A stretch of 64,000 nucleotides of DNA from Neurospora tetraspora (taxonomy: Eukaryota; Ascomycota; Sordariomycetes; Sordariales; Sordariaceae): the NCBI RefSeq assembly GCF_033439725.1, contig NW_026944383.1, positions 7,068,001 to 7,132,000 on the forward strand, given 5' to 3'. Below, piece after piece: positions 11,595-23,065 of the stretch. The first letter of the stretch is position 1. Every line of letters begins with the position of its first letter. A program made the translations under genes and the position numbers. The notes below the pieces were generated by a model. It was not told the origin of the DNA. It ran no database searches and saw only the letters and a list, made by a program, of their open reading frames with translations.

Positions 11595-12592
11595 ATGGCG
11601 TCGCGTCTGGCCAGAACTGCTGTCGGTGAGTAGATTGAGCTCTCGGACGGCCATGTCGGGCGCAAAGACAACACAGAGACCGTCGCTGACCCGGGCGCAT
11701 CCTTAGGGGCTGCCCGCCTCCGGCCCAGCGTCGTCCCCCGCGTCCTTCCCGCGCTGAGCACCGTTGCCAGCCCCCGCTACACGTCCGGTGTTCCCTCCGA
11801 GGACCCCAAGACCAAGGCCCAGTCCATCATCGACTCCCTTCCCGGCAGCAACCTCATGTCCAAGACCGCCATCCTCTCCTCCGCCGCCGGTCTTTCCATC
11901 TACGCCCTCTCCAACGAGTACTATGTCGTGAACGAGGAGACCGTCGTCGCCTTCTGCTTGCTCTCCGTCTGGGGTGGTCTCATCAAGTTCGGTGGTCCCC
12001 TCTACAAGGAGTGGGCCGATGCGCAGAGCAACAAGATCAAGAACATCTTGAACTCTGCCCGCGCCGACCACACTCAGGCCGTCAAGACCCGCATCTCGGA
12101 CGTCCAGCAGATGTCTGGTGTCATCGACTACACCAAGACTCTCTTCGCTGTTTCCAAGGTAGGCGCTACCAGGATGGGAATTGGGACGCATGGGATGCAG
12201 GTGGTGCAACAGGTGGATGGGAGGACGCGATAGGAAAAGGTGCTGGGGAAACAAGGGGAATGACAGAGGCTGACATGGCTTCTAGGAAACCGCCAAGCTT
12301 GAGGCTGAGGCCTATGAGCTCGAGCAGCGCACCGCTCTCGCCGCTGAGGCCAAGACTGTCCTCGACTCCTGGGTCCGCTACGAGAGCCAGGTCAAGCAGC
12401 GCCAGCAGAAGGAGCTCGCCCAGACCGTTATCGCCAAGGTCCAAAAGGAGCTCGAGAACCCCAAGGTCCTCAAGCAGATCCTCGACCAGTCCGTTGCTGA
12501 CGTTGAGAGTTCGTTACCCCCCATCCCCGAACATGTGAAAATGATTGGAAACATACTGACATCTTTACACAGAGATCGTCTCCAAGGCTTAA
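11595..12592 (+). CDS. atp4: mitochondrial ATP synthase subunit 4 (F0 subunit b)
   Basis: This is the peripheral-stalk subunit b of mitochondrial F1F0 ATP synthase; it anchors F1 to the inner membrane. Four exons (11595-11625, 11707-12158, 12286-12508, 12573-12592) give 241 residues, the usual size. The start MASRLARTAV is an Arg-rich, acid-free mitochondrial presequence. Two hydrophobic segments follow (about residues 67-105, with YYVVNEETVVAFCLLSVWGG), then the long charged helix of the stalk, rich in Glu, Lys and Gln. The last exon is only 20 nt and encodes the C-terminal IVSKA; donor GTTCGT and acceptor ACAG support it. Divergent from noc4. Identification is confident. Confidence 0.95.
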
Positions 12593-14177
12593 ATATACTA
12601 TCCGTTAGACTTGCAAGCGAGGTCCCCTTTGTATCAGTGTCCGTCAAGACCGTGTGAAATAGGCAATACAACTTCTTCGTCTCTATCGGCCCTACTCGAC
12701 CTTTACATTATGCTATTTTCGAATTGCCTCCCGAGTTGTCTTACGGATTTTTTTACAGATTTCCAGTCTCCGGGTGGTACGGCCTCACGTTGCATGAAGT
12801 TTTGGCTCTGGAAGCTGGGGATTTTGGCGGTCATCAAATTGGGCAAGCCGGGACTTAGGAGTGGTGGTTTTGTTACCTGAGCCTCGGATATGTGAAAGTG
12901 CCGGATCTTTCTCTGTGCCCACCATTAATGGCTCTGCTCGACCCAAGCTCTGTCGAAAGTGCCACAGAAGGTTTCCGGTTCGGATTTATGAACCAGTCAC
13001 TTGTGAGGATCAACCGGTCCTGCTGTGAACTGATGTGGAAGGGGTTACGTTGAAAATATGGTGGGTTGTGTAAGTTACCTCGTACAAGCTGTACCTCCGT
13101 CACCTTAGACATGGGTACAAGTGAGATGCGAACGCTTCGATACAATACAAATTTTGGTATACCTTGGGAGCTTGGCTGTTTGAGTGTTGCGATATTTACA
13201 AAGCGGTGCTGGTCCAGACCTTTCTCCGCTATGGGGAGCAGCGTTGCAGGCCTCAGCAGATCAGCTCGCACCGGCCCCCAAGAACGTGGAACATTCTCTA
13301 ACTTGTGAGTTCTAATGCATCTTTCACCTTGGTAAGTTTGAGGCGGATTTACTACCTACCTGGATGTTCACCAATTTGGAAGATGTTACAATGAACACTA
13401 CATGTCAAATTGACAAAGCCAAATATCTCACGAAGATGAGGGGTTCGAAGCTGTTCGGTGGTTGTATGACGAAAGCTGCTGGGCGAGCTTGGATGGTAGC
13501 AGCTGAATGTGGTCTTGAGTGTATACCCAGTACAAATCTGTTAGGTAAATGGCAGATAAGCAGCATAAGCCACGGGTTAAAGGCTACCAGTACCTAACAG
13601 ATAAGGAACCTCGCTACACACCAACTAACGCTTTGAGGCTCTTAACGTTCAAGCTCTGTTTCCCAAGCTCGGCAAGCTTCCATGTCTGGACTTCCGCCCT
13701 GCCGCGTCGCTTGTGGATGGGTGGAACCAACCCGTCTTGTTTTATCGTCATTTGATGGAGCCGCTCTCTTTCATGGATGTCCCAGGACCCCCACGATAAG
13801 GACGCGAGGGTTCTTTCACAAGTTTATCCTTTCTACACTTTAATCATCCATTCAAGCCATCGTAGACCCCGTCTCCCTCGTGTCTCACATCGTGCTACAT
13901 ATTCCTAGGGCGTCGTTTTATGCAAGCCGCGTATCAAAACAATCAGCTTTATTTACAAACACAAATATCACCGATTCCACTCATTACACATCACCAAGGC
14001 GACTGCCATCAGATGAAAGGTTCATCTGATCAAGCATCACCTGACTCGGCCAACTCCTCCAAACTCCATCTTGATCAGAGGAGGAAAAGAGCAAAACTCA
14101 CGTTTACCTAAATTATCGGGTTTGGACCTCGGTCCAGTGTTTAGTTTCGAACTATAAACAACTGACCAGGAAAGGGC
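12593..14177. other. gene-free interval between atp4 and the TRP channel gene
   Basis: Holds the 3' end of atp4 and the upstream region of the channel gene. Frames are short and without recognisable domains. No RNA gene or repeat seen. Confidence 0.45.
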
Positions 14178-16750
14178 ATGGTGATGGGGGATCAGTCGGG
14201 CCGTCGACACCAGCCCGCGCTTCGCATTCAGGAACCCGACCTGGGAGAAAGAAGGCCCCTTCTACCCCGACGGACAACGACAACCGGAACACAAAATGGC
14301 AATCAGCATCACTCACTTGACGGCCAAGTCTACACTTGTTATGATTACCACTCCCAGCTACCAGTTTACACCAACATCCATCGGATCCGTCGGGATATCA
14401 TCTCGGTGGTGGAGGACTATCTGAGCCTGGATCAACTCCGCGATATCCGCATTAACATATCGGTCGTCCGCCCACTAGTGGACAAGTTTTATGAGCAAGA
14501 CGATATCTCGATAGTCTACTGCTTGCTGGTCAACCGCGCGCAGTTCTTGAACGAGCAGTCGCATCTCAACAATAGGCAAAATGTCAACTACACACGCGCC
14601 ATGCTGTGTGAACTAATAGCCACACGCATTCTCAGGAGATGCAGTGAGGACAACGAGGGTCCAGAGGGTCTTTTGGTGTTGGCGCATATTCTTATTGCTG
14701 GCTTTGAGCCGTTCCAAAATGCTCCGCCAGAGATTCGCCAGGAGGTACATGCCCCGACAGCATGGCATAAGACGCTGCCGGCCCTGGAGGTAGCCATCCT
14801 GAGTGAGGCTAAGATCTTTCTGAGCTCAACATCATGCCAGAAGATGTAAGTCATGAGACGGAGTTTCGGATTCAGTGGGCATGAGGGCTGACTTGAGAAC
14901 AGTGTGGACGCCATCTACGAGGGACGGGTTATTTACAGCCCTTCTAGCTTCCTGGACCTTATCCCGGACCGTTACAAGCAGAAGCCAATATCTCTTTATG
15001 ACCCCAGAGATGCGCCTTTGCTCAATCAGTACCGCCTGGTTGTACCGCGAACCCGAAATATTTTGGAAATCATCCAGTTTGTCATCCTCCTGGCTCTCTA
15101 TCTTGTATTCATGTCCGAAAGAGACGCAGGTCGGATAACGAAACTGGAAATTTGCTTCACCGTCTACGCCTTCGGTTGGGTACTCGATCAGTTTGCAACG
15201 ATTCTCGAGCACGGTTGGTACGTGAAAACTTCAATAGTCTTCCAAAGGAGACGTCTCATTAACTCTTCCACAGGGATGTGTACACTGAAAACTTGTGGTC
15301 GTTCCTCGATGTCACCTTTGCTTCCATCTATTGGATCTACCTTATCATGCGTGTGTACGGCTGGCAATCTCATAACGAAGAACTAGGACAACAAGCTCTT
15401 GACGTGCTGGCCATGGGCGCACCGGTGCTTGTTCCTCGCTTGGCGTTTAATTTGCTGTCTGACAACATCCTCTTCCTGTCGCTCCGGTCCATGATGGCCG
15501 ATTTCTCTCTACTGACTGTACTGGCTGGCTGGTAAGCTCATCTGATTGTCTCGTCCCGATCTCGATATACTGACATCCTATAGGTGCTTCTTTGGCTTCC
15601 TGTTGTCCCTTGTCTGGCTAGGAAACCACCAGTTCTCCTGGGTGTGAGTCTTACTTCCTGCCACTGTTCTTGACATCTACTAACCCTCTCGTAGAACTAT
15701 CAGCAAATGGATGATTTACATTTGGTTCGGTCTGGATGGATCCGGCATCCACCATTCGGTATGTCTCACTTTCGATGCCTCCATCGCCTGGGCGTATACT
15801 AACACATATGCTAGACCGACTTCCACAAATACCTAGGACCAGCCCTAATGGTCATGTTCGCCTTCCTGGGCAACACACTATTCCTCACCATCCTCGTCTC
15901 CATGCTGTCCAACACCTTCAGCACCATCGTCAGCAACGCATTCGCAGAAATCCAGTTCCGGCATGCCGTCTTGACACTCGAGGGCGTCAAAGGCGACGCC
16001 ATCTTCGCTTACCAACCACCCTTCAACATTCTCGCCGTCTTCATCCTCATCCCCCTCAAATGGTTCGTCACCCCGCGCTGGTTCCACAAAATCCACGTCG
16101 CCAGCGTGCGTCTGCTCAACCTCCCCCTCCTGCTCGTCATCGCCCTGGTCGAACGCCGAATCCTTCCCCCAATCACCTCAACAGCAGGAGGAGAACCACC
16201 AGCGGGCGGGCCATCTGTCAACTCCTCTAACTCCTCATCCTCCTCCTACCCTCGACGCACCAAAGGCAAAGGCGCGCGCTTCTGGAACAAGTGGCGCATC
16301 ACCGTGCACAGCGACATCGAGACCGTCTTCGAAGTCCCGCCGCCAGACTCGGTACTCGAACAGATCGCTGGAGACGATGATCTCACGAAACATTTGATCA
16401 GGCGGCAGTTTGTCCGGAAAGACACCGTGGAAACAGCCACAAAGACACCGGCCAAGGACACAAACACGGACAAGAAAAAGCCACCTAGTCGTCGCGACAG
16501 CATCGCCCCGTTCCCGGGCCTGAGGACGGAGTTGCAGGGCGTTTTGAGCGAGAGTGATGAGATGAGCGCTATTACGGCGAGACTGGAGGCTTTGGAGAAG
16601 AGCACGAGGAGGATAGAGTTCATGTTGGCGAAGCTTACGGGCGGGTTGGATGATAATAAGGATGATACGGCTATTGAGTGTACGGAGAGTCCGATTGATG
16701 AGGATGACGATAGGGAGGAGGGGGCGGTATCGCAGGCTACGACGATGTGA
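14178..16750 (+). CDS. yvc1: vacuolar TRP-type cation channel, Yvc1/TRPY1-like
   Basis: Predicted Ca2+-permeable TRP channel of the vacuolar membrane that releases stored Ca2+ (role known for yeast Yvc1). Six exons (14178-14845, 14903-15217, 15274-15531, 15584-15643, 15695-15758, 15815-16750) give 766 residues. All introns are 51-57 nt, with GTAAGT-like donors and in-frame joins. The N-terminal domain carries the fungal hallmark RRCSEDNEGPEGLLVLAHIL (about residues 155-174). Hydrophobic segments start near residue 276 (ILEIIQFVILLALYLVFM). The pore region is about residues 434-455 (SKWMIYIWFGLDGSGIHHS), and the last membrane helix about 464-492 (FLGNTLFLTILVSMLSNTF). The C-terminal tail is long, Ser- and Asp-rich, with an acidic end as in fungal homologues. 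An alternative start is the second Met at 14184. Confidence 0.92.
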
Positions 16751-17508
16751 AGAGGTGTGTGTGTAGGAATAGAATGAGAATGAGAATGGGCTGTATACCT
16801 ACGAATGAATAGCGTTTGATGTTCAGAGACTTGAAGTGTTCCTTGATGGTTCGTATTGTGACTTTGTTTATTGTGACTCTGGGTATCAGCGGTCACATAC
16901 CTACCTACACAAGAAAAAGGGCCGCGGTGTGACAATGAGCTAACTAGGGCAAAGTAACGCCCATTATAATGCATGCATGAATGATGAAACCTACTGCTTC
17001 CACGACCAAGGCCTAGACAGGCAAACAAGGTTAAAGGGACCGAGGCCGCTTGAAACAGGCGTCCAATGGCTCAGTTCAGTTTGTGGGAAGAATCTTGAGG
17101 CACAGTTCTGTGGCCATTGTCCGGTGTCACCGGTGTGTGATGATCTCAAGACTAGGTAAAATATGAAGTTTACTCTCTTAGGAGTTTCAACATCACATCA
17201 TCCTAACTCCAAATCTGATCGATATTTGGGGACTGTTTGGTAGATGTGATGTTGGACGTTGGTCACTCCTCGCTTCAACATATAGTATTGCATCACTAGA
17301 GGTGTGCTCCCTTCTTTCCATCGATTCCACAGAAGTAAATTCACAGCTTTCGTTCCAATATAAATCCCATATAACGCTACGCCGAACAAGTCTTCCCTTC
17401 TCGGTATACCCATACAAAAGCACCAGAACCACTCTAGACTAGAGTCCAACATATCTTCTTCCAACTCTCCAGCGTTGCTCCCCATTTCCAGTTTCCAGCA
17501 GCAAGAAG
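16751..17508. other. intergenic interval, no gene seen
   Basis: Downstream of the channel gene and upstream of a small plus-strand gene. Minus-strand frames here are short and overlap in two phases, with no domain recognised. Confidence 0.4.
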
Positions 17509-17754
17509 ATGTCCACACACGCCATCCCCCACCGTGAAGTCCCCATTACCTTCCTCTGCGGACACACCTTCCACAAAGGCAGAGCCTACCATGGCCCTCC
17601 TATGCAGGTTCCGAGCGCCCCCATCTCCCTACCGGGTCCGGTACCACCTTATCCAAGTAATAATGCGCCCGTTCCGTGTAAGTTGTGCAGAGACAATAAG
17701 TTGTGGGAGTATGATTGGAGGAGGAGGGGTTGGGTGAAGAAGGATAAGTTGTGA
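17509..17754 (+). CDS. small Cys/His-containing protein, function unknown
   Basis: I do not recognise this 81-residue frame, but it looks like a real small gene. It has one exon, a start in a clean context and a metal-site-like arrangement: CGHTFHKG near residues 18-25, then a Pro-rich linker of about 30 residues, then CKLCRDNKLWEYDWRRRGW near the end. The C-x-H and C-x2-C pairs could bind one zinc ion, reminiscent of a degenerate RING or treble-clef site. It ends with a basic KKDKL tail. It sits in the same orientation as the upstream channel gene and the downstream mtq2 gene, with several hundred base pairs on either side. It could instead be a chance frame; conservation would settle it. 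Confidence 0.5.
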   Translation: MSTHAIPHREVPITFLCGHTFHKGRAYHGPPMQVPSAPISLPGPVPPYPSNNAPVPCKLCRDNKLWEYDWRRRGWVKKDKL

Positions 17755-18364
17755 GTGAGGAAGCTTGAGGAGCTTGGGAGGTAGTGGACCTAGGTAGCTG
17801 GGCCTGGGATGTATTGTTTGATGTCGTGAATCTGGGTTGATAGTAAGGAGACAGGTACTCATGACTTGCGTTGATTTTACGAGTCGATGCTAAAAATGCC
17901 GAGTCGCCTTTGCCAATGCGGGTTTTACCTAGACGCAATTGTTCTTTTCTTTTCATCGCGTCCACGTCTGAATTGACGATGCTGCTCGCCTAGATGATGC
18001 TTTGTGAAGAGAGAGTGACTTCCTCGGTCGTCCTTCTCGCTGTCTTTGCTCTCACGCACACAACCCTTATCACGTGCCAAGGCCGAGTGTTTATCCGAAA
18101 CGTAAATGAGCTGAAAACTCTGATTTCTTTTCATTGTTCCAACAACCCAAATCGGACAAAACTTGAAGCAATCCTCAACCTTGTTGTCGCCAAACACTCA
18201 CATCTTGTTGGTTCAATTCTTAACTTTTGTCGGCACATTTTCCTGGTCAAGAACACAGTACCATCCACCTCTTATACCGACAACCATCCAAACCCCAAAC
18301 CTAAACAACAACCCCAAAAAACAAACTATCTCCCACCCACCAACAACCAACAACAACCGCCACC
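17755..18364. other. upstream region of mtq2
   Basis: Non-coding. The last roughly 90 bases before the mtq2 start are a C/A-rich leader of CCA, CAA and AAC units with very few G bases, typical of an unstructured fungal 5' leader. Confidence 0.5.
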
Positions 18365-19129
18365 ATGCTCCCAACCCCCGACACCTCCCACGTGCCCTAC
18401 CAGCGCGTCTACGAACCAGCCGAGGACTCCTTCCTCCTGCTCGACACTCTTTCCTCCCCCTCCGAAACCGCCTTTCTCTCATCCCGCTTTTCTTCTTCTT
18501 CTTCTTCCCCCCACCCCGGCACCCCCTTAGTTCTAGAAGTCGGCCCCGGCTCCGGCGTAGTAATCGCCTTCCTAACCGCCCACGCCTCCACCATCTTCGG
18601 CACCCCGCACGTCCTAACAACCGCCATCGACGTCTCGCCCTTTGCCTGCGCCGCCACCAACCTCACCGTCTCTAAGGCCATTTACGAGAATTCCTCGACA
18701 GCTGGTTCTTGGACCTCAGCAATCCAAGGCGACCTGGTCTCCCCCTTGCGAGCAGGGACGGTGGACGTCCTGGTGTTTAACCCGCCTTACGTCCCCACGC
18801 CTGACTTGCCTGCCCCTCCCCCCGTGCCGCTGCAGGAACTGAGGGAGAAAACGACGTTTGAGGAGGATTCGCATCTGTTGGAGTTGACGTATGCTGGAGG
18901 GAGAGATGGGATGGAGACGACGGATAGATTGATTGAGGCTTTGCCGGGGGTGTTGAGCGAGAGGGGGGTGGCGTATATTTTGCTTTGTGCGCAGAATAAG
19001 CCGGAGGAGGTGAAGGGGAGGATTAGAGCGATGGGTACTACCGAAGGGGAGTGGAAGGCGGAGACGGTGGGGACTAGTGGGAAGCAGGCGGGTTGGGAGA
19101 AGTTGCAGATTGTGAGGGTTTGGAGGTAA
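18365..19129 (+). CDS. mtq2: eRF1 glutamine methyltransferase catalytic subunit Mtq2 (HemK family)
   Basis: S-adenosylmethionine-dependent methyltransferase that, with Trm112, methylates the Gln of the GGQ motif in release factor eRF1 (family knowledge). A single exon encodes 254 residues, slightly longer than yeast Mtq2 because of a Ser-rich insert at about residues 39-52. The N-terminal VYEPAEDSFLLLDTL (about 15-29) is typical of the family. The SAM-binding motif LVLEVGPGSGVV lies at about 55-66, and the catalytic, glutamine-recognising NPPY at 139-142. The start codon follows a CCACC context after a C/A-rich leader. The 3' half is much more G-rich than the 5' half, but the frame is continuous. 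Identification is confident. Confidence 0.92.
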   Translation: MLPTPDTSHVPYQRVYEPAEDSFLLLDTLSSPSETAFLSSRFSSSSSSPHPGTPLVLEVGPGSGVVIAFLTAHASTIFGTPHVLTTAIDVSPFACAATNLTVSKAIYENSSTAGSWTSAIQGDLVSPLRAGTVDVLVFNPPYVPTPDLPAPPPVPLQELREKTTFEEDSHLLELTYAGGRDGMETTDRLIEALPGVLSERGVAYILLCAQNKPEEVKGRIRAMGTTEGEWKAETVGTSGKQAGWEKLQIVRVWR

Positions 19130-19793
19130 TGGAGGGATGTGAAGGGGGGAGTAGGGAAGATGGAGATGGGTTGAGGATGGGATGAGTGTTGATGAGATTT
19201 GGGAGAGGGGGAAAGACGATGGTCAGTCACGTACGGTGATAAAAGATTCCGAGAAAATGGGTATAGAGAGTTTGCTGCTTTTCCCACCTCCTCCGGTGGA
19301 CATATATCGCCGTCTATCTGTTTTGTGATACATAAAATACTTGATTCCGGTGGCGGTTGGGCGCGCCTTTCTCTCTCTCCTTCCCGCTAGCAAAGTGATT
19401 TTATCCTGTCCAGAACGCCGAAACGAAATCCCAATGCTTGCCCTCTGCTCCGATCCGATGGGGGTTGGTGTTTATGTGTGTTAACACTCGATGCGAACGA
19501 GGTGAATCTTGTGTGTCGCTCATGTAAAGATCTGGACGTGCTCCTCGATTCTTGTGAGGCGCACCCATCGTCGTTTTGTCGTTTCGTCGCCACCGGACAT
19601 TATTTCGGGCTGACCTTGATCTTCCCACCAAACACGGTCAAGCCGGTCGACCGAAGGGGCATAACGAACCGAAGAAATTCCACCATTAACCGTAGTATAG
19701 CATCGTATCGTCTCTGAAAAATCTCTAATTCGTACGTCTTTGTCGTCTAGAGAGCCGCACGCCGTGGCCGATCCCAAAGAAACGAGATTTCGC
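19130..19793. other. convergent 3' region between mtq2 and smd1
   Basis: The two genes point toward each other. The interval holds both 3' untranslated regions. No gene recognised. Confidence 0.5.
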
Positions 19794-20464
19794 TTAGCCA
19801 CGGCCACGGCCGCGACCGCGACCCATTCCTCTTCCTCTGCCACGGCCACCACGGCCACCTCTGCCGCCGGCGCTGCGGTCCGCTTCCTTTCTCGCCTTGT
19901 TCTTGGGCTTTACGGAGTCGTCGACTAGCAATGTATCGAGCGGCAGGGAATCGGGGAGAATGAAGTAACGGATTGTCGAGCCCCTGTAGGATTTCCACAG
20001 TTAGTGATGGCCCTCCAAATTGAAAACGCCACTCCTCCTCTCGTCAAACGGCCTGACTTACCTAATGTTCATGGCATCCAAAGCCACAGCGTCCTGGCCC
20101 TTGGGAGTCATCTTGACGTTGCGGAGCGCAGTGTCCATGCGGGGTGTGACCGAGGCGATGGTGCCGTGTACAATTGTGCCATTCTTCAACTCAATCGTCA
20201 CCGTCTCGTTGGCGCATTTCATCAAAAATCTGCAATGTTGAAGCAACGGATTCCACTTCGTCAGCCTGGTGCCCTTGGTGTTCTTTTTCTAGGAGAGCAG
20301 CATGGACGCGCGCGAACACGGGCTGGCAGCCTTGAAGGCGAGGATTCAAAGCTCAGCATGCGTCGTGCAAGAGAATAGGATTGAAGTCGGGTGGGATGGG
20401 GGTATTGGGTGGATGTAGCGAAAGCATCAGGAAGCAAGGAGAAGTCTTACCTGACCAGCTTCAT
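19794..20464 (-). CDS. smd1: small nuclear ribonucleoprotein Sm-D1
   Basis: Core Sm protein of the spliceosomal U1, U2, U4 and U5 snRNPs; it forms part of the heptameric ring around the snRNA Sm site. Three exons, 20464-20451 (14 nt, encoding MKLVR), 20229-20062 and 19983-19794, give 123 residues, close to the human 119. The introns have GTAAGA and GTAAGT donors. The Sm fold is clear: [18 protein letters not shown], then [15 protein letters not shown], then [20 protein letters not shown]. The C-terminus is the typical Arg-Gly repeat tail ([10 protein letters not shown] type), a substrate for arginine methylation. The first exon is too short for simple frame scanning and was placed from the conserved N-terminus. 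Confidence 0.95.
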
Positions 20465-21158
20465 CTTGACTTATTTACGACGCGTAACTGAATATGTGTT
20501 GTATGGAATTGGTGGTGACAAGGTCTCGATTACCAGCTTGTTACCTCTACTTTATCAGTCAATCAACAGTCGCGACGGGAGAAGGCTTGTCGAGCTTCCT
20601 TGGACGCTTGGACAACCATCCAGGCGTCAGGGTGGAGCAGATAGCCTGCCGTCGCTTCGCGCCAAGACAGAGCCCGTGTCCAGTCACGTGAATCAAGTTG
20701 AATAGGCTAACAGCGGCCCGAAAACCCCTAACCCTGGAAGTCATGCGTCTCATACTCTCAATTGTCTGCCGGCGCCTGATCTGTTCATGTGCCGAGTTGA
20801 AGCAACCAAACCATCGGGTACACGAGCCTGATGGGCTGGGCTATCTGTCACGCCGAACAACAGATGTTTGTTTACCATGACTTTGTCCCAGGAGCTGTAG
20901 CTGTAGTTGCACAGGTCATGATGCTTCATGGCAGGCTAAGGACCATGAAACGAACAGCGGGCTTACAGCCTTTAACTGCCTATCCTTTTCCTCTGATACA
21001 GAACGAAAATAGGGTGGATATGTAAATGCCATCGTCGCTCAACTCCAACACGAAAGCAGACCATAAGAATATTTACAGGATGCCATGGTAGCTTCGCTAA
21101 AATGAGCCTCGCTTGTATGCCCTGTGTGTAGTCAATCCCTGATCAACCGCCGGGATAT
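20465..21158. other. intergenic interval upstream of smd1
   Basis: Holds the smd1 promoter and the 3' end of the pkr1 gene, both on the minus strand. Short frames only, no domain seen. Confidence 0.45.
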
Positions 21159-21662
21159 TCACTTGTCCTTCTCGTTCTCGTTCTCCGAAACCTTCTCCCA
21201 CTCATCTTCCGTGCTGACGCTGCTCTTAGTGCCCAGGCTAGGTGTCTCCTCAACCGCTCTGTGCTTCAGTTCTCCAAGCTGCTGGATAGGCTCAACCTCA
21301 TGGCTGACCGCCTCTGCAATTGACTCCTGCCTCGTGAGGCTAGCTGTTGATTTAGCTGCTTCCACTTCTGTTTCGCTATCTTCCGATGTGACTGGAGCCG
21401 GCGCCGCTTCTTTGGCTCTTCTCGCCTTCTCCTCTTCTTGGATTTGGTGCACCTTCAGTTCCGCCGCAAACCAGTTAATGGATACCCAAAGTCCACCGCA
21501 GATAGCCGAGAGAACCACAAAGTGGATGCTCCATGTCGCAAAGAGGAGGCACGCCAGGACAATTTGCAGAGCGGCAAAGGTGACGTTTGTCGCAATAAGG
21601 AGGGTGGGGGTCGGCCCCGGAGTGAAGATCGACTCCCAGAGGTTTGTAGCGAAGGATGTCAT
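21159..21662 (-). CDS. pkr1: V-ATPase assembly factor Pkr1
   Basis: ER membrane protein that helps assemble the V0 sector of the vacuolar H+-ATPase (known for yeast Pkr1). A single exon encodes 167 residues. The conserved N-terminus has an LWESIFTPGPTPTLLIATN motif (about residues 8-26). Two membrane helices follow, about 20-42 and 45-66, ending in CGGLWVSINWFAAEL. After the membrane part comes a charged, Glu- and Ser-rich cytosolic tail with an acidic C-terminus (ENENEKDK). Fungal homologues have the same layout: a conserved membrane head and a poorly conserved tail. The start is the only Met before the conserved block. Identification is confident. Confidence 0.9.
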   Translation of the reverse strand: MTSFATNLWESIFTPGPTPTLLIATNVTFAALQIVLACLLFATWSIHFVVLSAICGGLWVSINWFAAELKVHQIQEEEKARRAKEAAPAPVTSEDSETEVEAAKSTASLTRQESIAEAVSHEVEPIQQLGELKHRAVEETPSLGTKSSVSTEDEWEKVSENENEKDK

Positions 21663-23065
21663 TGGGAAAATTAGGCTGGCGCTATGTCGGGGATGAGACT
21701 TTGACCGGGAGGGTATATCGAGTATAGGGAAATTCTTGCTGTCGATTCGTGTTCAGGACGGTGCGCCGTGGAAGCGATACGGACAAACGAAGAGGCAAAC
21801 TCGCAGTATGGTCAATTATTCGTAGTGGATGACTGCAGTCGAAGAGAGGGTCAGTTACGGCCTTGCAACCTTTATAGATGATGGGGGACAGAAGGCGGGG
21901 GACGGATGAGGATGTGCAGCCCAACCCGGCAAAGCCCATAGGGCCGAAGAGCCGGTCACCCGCCGAGAGACAGGGCCATGGTTGCCAGATCACAAGACAC
22001 GGTTGCCCTTCAACTACTGACCTATTCTAGTTGTGAAAGGTGGCCTTTGATGGCTCTGACGCGTATAGTTTATTGCAGGCTGCCACCGGTGCGACGACGC
22101 AGAAAATTGTCGCAGAGGGTGATCCTGTAGATCAGATGGAAGTATGCGCGGTATGCAGTCAATCGATGCCACAGGATTGGGCGTGCGTAAACGGCGTGTG
22201 TAAAGTAAGGTAGGCAGCTGGGTGTGCAGCACTCGAGTAAATGGCAGTTAAGAAAAACACTGCTTTGGGAAGAAGATGGTCCGAGAAGCGGAGGTCTTGT
22301 GGTGGATATTGTAAAATTAGTTTGGCAGTGTCGCGACTCTGGTAGCTCTTGAATTCCAGTTCATGGCAGAGGTTCGACGTGACGACTGGACGGCGGGAGA
22401 TGTGGAAGCTCGACAGGTGGATATGGTGGGGTAATCCATGTATCCACCTTTCCAGGCTGACGGAGTGGGCCTGGGCCTGGACGGGAATGGAGCTCAGCTT
22501 TAAACTCCACTATATTATCCCTCTAGAGAAAGAAGCCTAACCCGCGAAGCCATCGCGGACTCTCAACATCATTTCCAATCGTTCAATGTCTGGCAATATG
22601 ATACTTCAACGGTAAAAACTGCGTCTTGTTCAATATGACCTTGATTCTCATGAGTTGCCGAGACCAGATCTCCTAGCGACGAAGCTCACAAGGTTGCAGC
22701 AAAGACTACCGAATTACCTGGTCAAGGGTCCTGAGCAACCAATATCTACTCAACGCAGTGTCGTACTCTTGAGGATAAATGGAGGGGTATGGGTCCTCGC
22801 GCTCCAACTGGAGCCGCCTGATTCCGGCTGGATATCCTTGATAGTCCGCCAGGGACTGGTGCGTGTACAACGTCCCGTCTTGGGTGGGTGAGGAGGGCGC
22901 TTATGTCTCTAGAGATACGCTGCGATAAGGAGGCGTATAAGTCACTAACAGCTTTTGATGGCTATAGGCGGGAGAATGGTTAGGGTCTACTCCATACCAC
23001 TAACACTTACAAGCAAGACCACCTTAAGTATGTATCACTTCCTCGGCATGGAAACAAACTCAACC
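21663..23065. other. intergenic interval between pkr1 and the nucleotidyltransferase gene
   Basis: Promoter side of pkr1 and 3' side of the next minus-strand gene. Frames of at most about 100 codons, no domain recognised. Confidence 0.45.
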
